From positions 3,845,337-3,909,336 of the forward strand of contig NC_049984.1 of the NCBI RefSeq assembly GCF_000003815.2: a DNA stretch of 64,000 nucleotides, read 5' to 3'. Shown one piece after another: positions 23,501 through 35,500 of this stretch (positions are counted from its first letter, which is position 1; each line of letters opens with the position of its first letter). The notes beneath the pieces are model-generated. The model worked only from the letters and a program-made list of their open reading frames with translations, did not search any database and was not told the origin of the DNA. Source of the stretch: Branchiostoma floridae (lineage: Eukaryota > Chordata > Leptocardii > Amphioxiformes > Branchiostomatidae). Made by a program: the position numbers and the translations under genes.

Positions 23501-26500
23501 TCTCAAGGGTAAAGAACTTTGTATCACGGATAGTTCTGACTTGAGGCTTGCCGGTAAAACCTGCACACCTCTATGCTTTAATCAATGACTCTACTTTACC
23601 AGACAAGATAGCAACGTTCTGACGTGACTATCAATGACTTGAGGCCGTTGATAGGATCTTCTCATCATGTTTGCTATTCCTCAACTGTCATGTGTCTTGG
23701 CGGCTTGGGACTTTTTTCAACATTAAACAGTGGTCTTGACTGGTGAGATACGGCTATTGTATGCCCTGGAATGTCGTTGATATAAGGAGCTTTCGTTACT
23801 TTCATGTCACTGGCTAATTCCGATAGGTTAATCATTTCTACATGAGCTTTGGATTCTACAAACAAGAGTCATCTGTTGAAGTTAATTTTTTAAGCATTCT
23901 CAAGTTGATTCCATTCTTCATTCTTTACTGAAGTTTTGTAGTACTGACATCCATGGTTCATTTAGATGATGAGTACATTCGTCAACACACATCGAAAAAG
24001 CCTATTGTCTTTCTCTGATATCACAAATTTTGCTTTCATCAGAGGAGTCCGTCGTCAGATTAGAAAAGAGCTTGCGCAGCAAAAATGACGAAAGCAAGTA
24101 TGACAGATACATAGCTGTTACGAAGGCTTTCCCATGGGTGCGCCTACGTAGATGCTGAGTGGTACATCTCCGGACAAACATTAGATAACAGCGGTGGTAA
24201 TTCACCGGGCCTCCGCCCACGGCAGCGACAAGGCACGCTATCAGTGATACATACACAACAGGTTTCATTCCAAATGGAGTTTCTTTGGCTTGGTACGTCC
24301 GAGCGAGATTGTCTGCGGCGATCAAACCGCTCCCTTGCGGCACGGTCCATTTTCAGCATCGACTGCCGCAAATGAGGTAGTCCTATTAACGCTCCCAGGA
24401 GTGACGTTTCGCGGCAGCTGCACAGTCGCCACGGCTGCGATTCGATGGCTGATATATACTGATCTCAAAACATGCTGGCTTCGTAACCCTGCTCCAGAGG
24501 GCGCCGATATGTCACGGAATGGACAACATGGCATCATCAGGATCAGTACAGCTGGAACTAGATTGCATTACACTAACTGGCGGAAGGGGAGACTCGGATA
24601 GTAAGCCACCAGGGAGCGGAGTCCGTATCGAACACTCTCTTTCTTTCATTTCCCTCCGCAAATGTACTCCCATATCTGATTCGAACCTATTTTGCAGACT
24701 GGATATCTAGGTTATTGAACTGAAATATGCTGAATAAATATCATATTGCTTCGTCAGGCTCGATGCTACAGTGAAGCTAATTTATGGCAATAAAACTAGT
24801 CAAATGTCGTCTGTAACAAAAATGCTAGAGTGGCAAAACAGGACTTTGACAGACTAGAATATTTTTAACAATGATGAAAAGAAACACTGACATAAGAGAT
24901 ATATATATTCAAAGTCAAGGAAAGTCGGTGTTCCTGTTATATATAGATGAATGTATATGTATAACATCAGAATTGTTTTGCTAATCCCATCTCATCAACA
25001 AATTTGGTTCAATGAAAAACAGAGATGTCAAATGATTCATTTAGGCTGCCATCTTTTCCTTTCGAAACACGTATGTTCTTCATATATTTGATATGCACTC
25101 AACTAAAAAGAAAATCCGTACCAATACGAAAATCTTTATTGACACGACAAAAGTACAGCGACATTCGTAAGGTCTATGTGTATAACAACTACTTACAGTA
25201 CAACTAAACAAGCACGTATGGATATCTATATGTATGTATATTCATGACTTTGCCGCACATACGGTGCACCGCTTTATATTCCCATCAAAGTCAAATTTCA
25301 CTATGTATTCATATCTGTCCTTACAGGCACCAGCTTTACGGTGGAGTGGTCAAAGGTCAAGCTTCAGGACAGTGGCGAGGGTAATTACCATCTTTGTCAC
25401 ATTCCGTGTCCTTGGCCTTTACCTGGTGCTCATTATTACACTTGATGTAACGCATATGACTAATTTTCTGACGCAGGCAGTATACGTTTAGGAATAGAAC
25501 AACACCACAAAATATACATCACATGAGTTATGAGTATCAAAAAGAATGCTACGTGACTGGTATGTTCCAACGACCAATTGCTATGTTATGCATTCATCTC
25601 AAGCACATGGTGCATCAGGTCAACAGTGTAAGCAGTATCTTTTTTATCGTTTGATCTAAAGAAATATTTTCATTTACTTGATCCAACCCAAGATAGCAGC
25701 AATGGGAAAAATAACCGATATCCACAAGCAGTAAACAATTGCATGTTAATTTTGGCCGTAATTAGAAAGAAAGGTAGCTCTTATTACTAGACAATATAGC
25801 AATAGTAGGACTGAAATAATTGATAACCATTGTTTGATAAATAAAGATTTTAAACAATGTTCACAGGTGGAAGATTCAGCTTCATGGTGACACTGTTCAA
25901 AGATGGCCGGATTGCCTACTTCTACAAAGAGGTAAGTACAGCCCATCCGACGTGTCACTCCTTTCCCTGCACCCCAATTATTAGTCACGATAAACCACTC
26001 ACTATCCACTACTTTAATCTTAAAAGCACACCATGCATGGATCGATCATGACATCATATTGACACATCAGCGCTGCCTCAGCTCATACCAAACATCATAT
26101 ATTTTCTTGTGACATTTTCTTCCACTCATCTGAATTTCAAACGGCGGTGGAACGTTTACAATGATCAACAAGACGTGACCCACTATCGCCGCTGATGTGA
26201 AAATAAGTACCCCATTCTTCTTCCCCGCTGACAGGTATTGAATTGGAATACGTTATTACCTTGTCTGAAGTTGTTTTCTTGGAGATATTTATCAATGTAA
26301 TGATCCCTGTTTCCCTGACAGATTCCTACGCCAGTGGAGAGAATAGATGACTCATCATATCCCGTGAGAGTCGGCATATCAGACGCGTACACTGTTGACG
26401 TGTTATTATATCCAAGTGCAAGTAAGCAGAGCTGTCATTACATCTAACATCGACTATCATAATTCCACCAGGTGCCATAATACCACCACCACAAAAAAAT

Positions 26501-29500
26501 GTTTAGATGTCTTCCCAAAATTGTCTTAAACACTGAATGTTAAATATCCTTAATGTTATACAATTCAAATATTACGTGTTGAAGACAATCTTGAGAAGGC
26601 ATCTATAACATCATTTTTTGAGGTGGCGGTATAATGACACCTGCTGGAATTATGCGAATGCATGTTACATCTATAGATAGAAGACTTGATTAGTTTTCTG
26701 TACGAGACGCAACATGGCGAGGGATGTATCAAACGAGGCTATAGTTGGACGAGTCTAGACGATAGCCATCAACTAGATATAAAACATATGTCACTGTTGT
26801 TATTTCCCTATTCTAGACGATGCCTATCACCTAGATTTTAAAAGGTTGCTATATAGTTACTTCTATCTCTCTAAAAGATGGCGCCACGAAACCATTTTAC
26901 TCTACTAACAGATCAGTAGAAAATTAGATAGGACCAGGAAATATATTTGGGACAAGGGATGAATGCAATTTCTTTGTCAAAAGAATGAAGTTTGCTCTTC
27001 GTTGAATTTTGTTTCTTCCACCGACTTCCCTTAATTCTTAATGATTATCAGTCCGCATCTCGCTGCCTTTTGTATGATATTGTCGGAGACGTTCAGTGAC
27101 AATTGTTTTATCATCAATGTCTAACCATCTTGTCATTTCTAAAGTCCCCTTTACAAATCAAGAATTTAGCTCGGCCGAGTTGTCAGCAATCTCTGAATTA
27201 CGAGGAGGTATGACCCCGATGCCGACGAAGAAACTCTGCTATTTGTTCGTAGGCATCAGAGTCATGCCTCCTCGTAATTTAGAGCTCGCTGACAACTCGG
27301 CCGAGCTAAATTGTTGATTTGTAAAGGGGGCTTTAGGACGGTCGACATTGAATAGTATAGCTAAATGCGAAATAGTCTGCTATATTTTAAGCATTGCTGT
27401 CTCCGGTTGTGCCGTATCGCGAAATTGAAAGTTTTTGCATGTAAAGCAGAGTATTGCATAGTACGCACATTAATGATGGCTTCCAGCCAGAATTTCTAAA
27501 AGATCAAAGACCATGGCAACATGGCCGTGCTTATAAAGCTTTATATAGTAAATCTGTTGATTTTTCACTGACGGTGCAGTTGTCTACAGTTCACATTCAT
27601 TACTCTAATGACCTTGCCGGGAATGGGTCGGTGATGAGGAAAATGAAACATGTCCCAGATGTGTCACGCCGTAAAATAGGTCGCAGCCGGGCCACTTAAG
27701 AAGACATTAGGGGTGTAGCATGATCGCTGATACGGCAATTTAGAATTTAGAGACTGTACCTCAAAATAAAACCAAATTTCCACTGAACGGCCATGGCTGT
27801 TTTACGAATGGTTTGAATCAGGTGGTGAAGGTGAATTTGAAAGAACGCCGGGCGGTCCTGGCGATCCCTGAGCGCTCAACAAGAGACCGTTAAGCGTTCT
27901 CGCTAATTTAAGGTGGTCCAACAGTCGCTGAATCATCGCCGTTTAGTGGAAAGGGATTATTACGACCGATGACGGATGAGCACACGAGGGCGTGGTGGTT
28001 TTACCACATGTATTGGCTCAACTCAATGTTTACTTTCAGATGGCCACAGAAAGACGATTTACGAGTACAACACGATCGACTTGGATCTGTCCAAAGTCAA
28101 GAATGGATCTTCGTTCTTCCTGTCACCGCTCCCAAGTAAGTAGAAGACGCCCGATCGTCTCTCCAAGGCACGTCTCTAATGGGAATCGAACTACCGAGGT
28201 TTGAGATGAAAACAATCAATCATCAAGTTCTCCTCTTTTCTCTTCTAACGAGATTGATGGGAAACCGATTGATCAGACTCTCGACTGACCATTACGAAAA
28301 CGCCATTAGGCTCCTGGACGATTAACAGATGAGCTCGTTTGGCAAGATCAAAACAGGCGTAAAGCTGTGCGAGTTGCTGAAACTGGCATCGCTTTGCTAT
28401 ACCATCCCAGATGATCTAACAAACATAGTATCAACAGATGTATGGGATAAAGGATGTACACGACAATGGCTGTAATCTAGTCCAAATCTTAGACATTGGG
28501 TAAAGAAGGAAATGGAATAGTTTATCTCCAGTTAGATTATTTGAACGTTCACGAAATACAGTTTTAAATAAAGTCGAACTGGCCAAACATCACGTTTCCA
28601 CTGTTTCATGATGAGTCCTTACGAAATGAATTAATGTGAATAGATTACTAAAAAGTATCTCCTGTTAGATTATTTGAACGTTATTGATGAAATACGGTAA
28701 GTCGAACTGTCCAATCTCACATTTCCGCTGTTTCATGATATTCTGCGGACATCTAAAATTGTGAGTCCTTACGTTTAATTTTATGGTATAGAAAAATACA
28801 TCAATGAATATGGCGAGATGCATTCTTGATACGTTGTACATCATTTATCACGGAATACAAGGCTATAACCCTTGTGTATTGAATCCGTCCGAAATAAGTG
28901 ATTCCAAAGTCAAGAAGGAATAAAAAGTATACGTAGTCACTGCTTTAAAAACGTACTGACTGCTTGATGGAAATTCTATTAACTGTGTACATACGTGACT
29001 AATGAATCTCTTCGACAACGAAAGTCAAGAATGTAAGAAATGAAGTTGACAACGATTATCTTTTTTTCTTCTCCCTGCCAGCCTGTACACAGTTCCCCGA
29101 CTGCCAGAGCTGCGTTAGTGCCAGGATAGGGTTCGAGTGTAGATGGTGCAGATCTTTGCGCAGGTACGGACACACTGACTTAACTTTATGGATGACATCT
29201 TCTAACTACCCCAAAACTAATGCGCGAGGGCGAAAAAAAGAAACATCCAGCAAACATCCCTGCTAAACCACAGGACTGCACTAAACATGCAGTTCATTCT
29301 TCCTCAGGCTTGGTCTGTTTCATGTCACCTCCAATAAGACTACAGGAGACACTCGTCATTTTAATAATGCTTTTATTGCCATTCTTGTTTAAAGATGGAA
29401 GCAAGACTGTACAATGTGGTCCCACCAGGTCATCTGGCAAGCATAAAATTCTGATTGACCAGGGATGCTATTGAGTCAGGTGTGATCAGTCCTTTGGAGA

Positions 29501-32500
29501 ACAGGCGAAAATAATGCGCGCAAGGATGTCATCCATAAAATCAAGTCAGATTCTACATTTTCTGTATCTTTAGTCGATACAAAAACTACATGATGACTTC
29601 TACTACTTTCTTTCGGAGAAAGTCACATTTGGCCTTCAGAAAGTTTGGCTTAATCATGACCAATGGTCTGAAGAGATAAAGCTCAAATTCTGGACGATTA
29701 ACCACATGACCAAGGTCATTCTTAACAGGATCTTCAACCATGCATGGAAAGTGAGTTTCCCTCATTTCCCAAGACAATGTGATGATTACTACCTTGAGAA
29801 AATGAAATAGCTGCTACAAAAGTCACGAGGGCGTGCTCACGAGCACACCACGAATAAAGGTATTAATTGTACTCATACTCCGTAAGGTCAAGGAACTTGG
29901 AATAATTCCGTGTAGCGTTATATCAATTTTGTATTAACTTGCACACAAGTTAGAGTTAAAGTTGCCCGTACATCGGGAACAGATGCTTAGGGGTAGTGCC
30001 TATCTCCATTTCTGTAGCCCTTGGGCCACACATTTGTGCAAGCCACTATAGCAGGGAGCTAGTCCGCTGGTAATGATGTGTGTTTAACTCTCATACTCTT
30101 CTTCATTAGTGCTGAGTGTTAAGCAAAGAAAGCAGCATGTAACATTTTAAATTTCTTTGGAATGACTCGACCGGGGATTGAACTCACGACCTAACGAATG
30201 CAAGGCGAACACTCTACCCGGCCATTATACACAAGAAATGAATCAAAATACTTGAAGACCAAACATGTCAAGATCGTAAACCAGATGTTCTTCACTGAAT
30301 GATTCTCTGCTCGCATCAACAAATGTCACCCACCCAAAATGTGATTTAACCGCGGCAGATATCGGAACTACGTGTTCTATAACCGTGCAGCGTGGTTACC
30401 GTACCGACACTGGCGCCATCAGGTCCCTTATCGCCACCCTAAGTCAGGCTATGGTGCCCGTTTAGAGCCAGAATCCATGCACGCCTATCACTTGATATGA
30501 CAAGTAACGAAAATTGTCTTGGCAGGGGGACGATGGGTGTGGAAAAGGTCATAAGGCCTGACATTACCCATCATGGGAACTTCTCTTATCGTTTGTGCAA
30601 AGTTAGATACGACTCAGGAGTACGCTTCTTCGTGTTATAATGGCTGGGAAAATGCCCATCGAGCAGAGAAAATGTCGTTCTGCAGGATTTCGTAAAGCCG
30701 AAAAATATGCCTGGGAGTCAATTTTCGTCACCATGGCTATCATCAGGATGGCAGTATAGAAAATCCGATGCATGGACATTTTGCTATCACAATAACCACT
30801 TTACAGATGTGTATTATGTGCCGAGGGTTGATCCAACACATTTGTGTAATGTCTGTAATCCATCATGACATGAACTGGATACAGGAATGCTTGATGTGTG
30901 TTCCATACACAGCACCAATGCATTTCTACATGTAAGGATAGTGGTCTTTATGAACACATAATGCAGTTGTAGCCTTTAGGGTACTTCTGTTATGTTCTTC
31001 TCCTACCAATGTGCCAGTTACTGCACTTCTTTCACTTGCTGGTGATCCACTGCTTTACTCTCCTGGCATTGTACGTACCTCACACGTCTAGTCATGCAAC
31101 AAATGGGGCCGTCAAAAAGCTTTCACGTACGAGCACCATATCTAGTCCACGTTGCCTTATTCATCCACCGCCACCACTGACCCCGACGCACACCTAATGT
31201 TAGACATAACCATAGCCGCGCGGGAATCAAAAGACAGGAGAGACATGCATCAGTATATGGGAAGCTGGGGGTACTTTATCAGTGAATGGAGAGGCTGCCG
31301 TATTGTGACTCACTGATGAAGACAGTGGGTAGATGATGAATTGCAGCGTCGATAGAACCGACGTGATGGCTCAGGAGATATATGCAGTGTCGGAAATGAA
31401 ACGCGCAGACCGCACAAGGTCGTCTGCTACATTCTTCCACACAATCAACCACCGCCTGTAGTTTCTATTACACATCCTTCCTGACGGAAGAAGGTGCTAC
31501 TTTTGCCATAGACTGATCGTTTATCATCGCGTTAATCCAACCTCCAACCAAATGAGCAAGCCAAGGCATCCAGTAAGGGCATCTTTATGCTCAAAGTAGT
31601 TCAGGGAAGGTTCATAGTTTTCAAATTAAAGGCTACAGGTCAATAGAAAATGCAGAGATCAAAGGGATTGCAATTAGATTAACTGGGAGGTTGGTCAAAG
31701 ATCTTGCAAAAAATTTTAATGGAATTTTACTAACCTCTAGGTTTTGATTTGATGAATGTAACTATTTGGTATGCTTCCATTTGCAGCATGATATGATATA
31801 TACGAGAGTCAGGTTGTGATATATATTACATTCTGTCTTTGTGTATTCTCGTACACTGCCACAACTGCCATAAAAGTTGACATTAATTTGAACCCCCCCC
31901 CCCCCCCCCCCCAATACCACCAGTACAGTACGCTGGCCCTGTAAACTAAACGCGTTGAAATCAATTAAGTCGATGCCAGGATGCATCTCCATAGCATAGA
32001 ACGGGATTCCAATAATTAAATCTATGGCAATTGGCAAGGGATATTTTTACATTTAGGCCCCTTTCCACTAGACAGCGATCGCGCTGCGCTCTCATTTCGA
32101 CCTAAATATATGTGCAACATTCGTTTTCACACTGGGAATATCCTACAAAACGTATAACTAAAAGTGTGACTGAAAAGACAACAAAACACATTAAGTGTGA
32201 AAAGATTCGTTTCTTTTCTACAAAATTCGTTGACCGATCTGTCAAGCCATAGGTCGCAGAGAACGCGCAGCGAGAGCGCCGTCCTAGATATAGTGGAAAG
32301 GGGTAGCAGTTTTACGAAGGAGACTCGGTGTTCAGGTGTCAAATAAGTCCTTTGTCTTCCAGGTGCTCCGACGGTGGGAAGGATCGTAACAAACAGCAGT
32401 GGGTAGACGCCAGGTGTGACGAACAGGTGAGGATGTCTTTCTTAAAGTTTCCAAAAATTTTGGTCGTATTCATTGCTCACAAATGTAAACCTTACGTCTG

Positions 32501-35500
32501 TCTAATGCATACAGATGGTAATACCTACAACGTAAGTCCTGGGTGGATTGCCCCAACACTAAGGGGTGTTACCCAGTATCAAAACAAGAAGAAGAAGAAA
32601 TCACAACGTGTTTGTAGTGTTCGTTAGTTAAAGTTTTGTTTATCCAAAATGTCATTTACCAACAAAGATGAACTTCATGCCAATGTGGCTGTAATTCAAG
32701 CAAATTGATATGTCTTCATTCTTTTTACAATTATGCCAAGCATCTTGTGGCGTCTCGAACATATATATTACCCCAGTGGGTATTCACCACAAGTCATTTA
32801 TGGTTTACACGATTCACTCCTCACAGCGGTTTATGTACCTCACCAGGAAGCCGAGTGACAAACGGCGAATTAAAACGGTCTTTAAAAGTGCCCGATAAAA
32901 CGTCTGTCGTTAAAAAAAATTGCAGCTTGTGTCTCGATGTGACGCTTTGAAGGAGGCCCGAGCCGCGATGCTGCTTTAATTGAGCCGCGCGGAATGCTTA
33001 GCGAGACAGCGGATGGGCACAGAGCGACTTTACGGTGTGTTTTGATGGATGGGCCGGCTTTCTAACGGGCGGCAGGCGGAGCCCTTGCGATCGTCACATC
33101 CCCAGCGTCCCTCCATGGACTTCACGCTTTACCAGGGCGGTACTTACGGACTTAGCGAGGAAATCTCGCGGCAAATAGAGTTGTTGGGCGACAGCTCAAC
33201 TTCACGGTCTAGTCTCTCCGAGTGCGGGGATGTCGGAGTGTGGCGACCTCTGGCACAGTCCTTCCAGCGGAAAATGTCAGTGAAAGGCCGTCCCCTCCCA
33301 ATAGACAGGTGCTACAGAGGTGGCATTTCGCGGCCTGACTGTGAAATTTGGATGATAAATTCCCGCCCATCAAGACTGTCGCACGTCTGGCGTGTTGCTT
33401 TCGGCTTTGAACTTATAAACACGAGAGAATTGACACACCGTGCTAAAAAATAATCTATTATGAACTTCAGACAGTAGTGCTGGAAAGGGCAAGGTCATGA
33501 TGTTATGATGGAGAACTTAAAGAATCAAGTTGCTGTGATGCGCACTCGATCATTGGTTGGTTGGCTTTTCGTTACACTCGCGGGTGTAATCAATTGGTCT
33601 GCCAATCAAAGATGGTACCGTCATCAGTTAATGTCACATTTTATCTCCTGTTTTTTCTTTATTGTTCTTTGACAAGTTAAGAGAGGATAGGCGTTGCTTA
33701 ACAGTCCTCCTCTGCAGTATACAGCAGTTAACCATGTGCAGCTGGAAAACTTACCATTTTGATGATCGAACGATCCCACACAATTTGGCACAGAACGGTG
33801 TATCGAACTAGACCATTATACTATATTGCGGCGGTATGCCAAACTTGTGAATAACATAATGATTTACACAATCATATGGAAACTTTTAGATAGTCCTTTA
33901 TGCTCATTCTGTCATTTAGAAGAAGAAACATACTGTCATGTCTTCTGGGACTGCCCTCAGTTGATTTCTTTCTGGGATGATGTTAAATTTTGGTTTCATG
34001 AAAAAACAGGACAACATTTAAACCTTAACTCTTTCAATGTTATTTTTGGAAACTTAGATCGGAGGCCCCTATAATTGGTAGTCTTATAATCTTGTTAGCT
34101 AAGATGTCCATCTACAAAAGAAGACAGTCCGGACACCTAAGTTCCAAGTCCTTTATTAAGTACGTCCATTTCTTTCAAGAAGTAGAGTATTTGATTGCAA
34201 TAAGAAGGGGACATCTAGAGAAGCACAGAGGCAAATGGGGCACTTTCTGTATCCAATGATTTATTCCTGCATCAATATCTCAGTTTATTTCTGTTATGAG
34301 TTACGGTTTGGGACAAGTTGATGTCCCTTTGTTTTGTTCTGTTATGTTGTGTTGTGTTGGTTCGTACTACTAAATAAAAAGATTAAAAAAGTAACATAAT
34401 GATCCATGGTATGGACAAATCTACCTCTGATGTCGGATCATTCAACCCCGTAACAGTTACGTCGATTTAGTACCCTATTCTGTACCGTATGTACATTCAT
34501 CCACTTAATATGTGAATGTTTTTAGACCACATTCATTCATTTCATGTATCTAGTCTTCTTCACTTGCAATTAGCCCCATTGGCATGAATTTGCAATAAAA
34601 CATAATTTTTTATTCAAACATACCGCGACACGTGGCTTGAATCAAGTTTAGTTCCGAATGATTTTGTCTATTTTACTTCATATCCTTGCAACGCGTTATT
34701 ATATATTATGTGTATCAGAGGATTGTATAAGGTACATACAATTATCAAACCGGCCACGCGCGGTTGTAGACGAATTCCGAATACAAAAACAATGATCACG
34801 TAAAGTTACGTCACAGTGATCGAATTAGGATGCGTTTCAAGGCTGCTCTTACGTGTGTGGACAAGATAAATGAGCCTGATTGAATATTGGGCATCCTGCG
34901 CTCATGAATCAATACACCTCCACCCAATATACCAAGACCAGACTGCATCGACTAGTACATCCTGAATGTTTCTCATTCAGACCCACTCCCAACGTACCGT
35001 GTAATTAAGACATAATAGGGTCCGCTGACTTAACTGTTGCCTAAAGTTACCGATATCCAAAACGTGCTTCTCATGAATTAATTACGACACACATTTAGTA
35101 TGATTGCAAAGTAGGCGCACCTGAGCAGGACACCTCTAATTACAAATTTGACTGGCAGAAATAGATACATTCACGTGCTAATTGCTTAGATTTATAGTGT
35201 ATTTGGAAACCAACCTGCATAGCCAAACAACTATTTAGCTAATTAGTGTCAAGTTAAAATCCTTCCCACATCTTTCGATGTATAAAGGTGGCGTCCATCT
35301 CTCTTTATAAAGCCGCTTGGCCACAATTTAAAGAGAAACTACAGAAGGGACTGGTCTCATCAAGAAATGGGTCGGCGAGGAAACGTATGGAGAGATTGCC
35401 GAGCTTGTGAAACCTGTGCGATACTGTGGCCCGTACCCGACTATCTGTGGGTTTTGCGTATGGTGACCACCTATTGTTACCGCCATGATACCGTGGTCCG

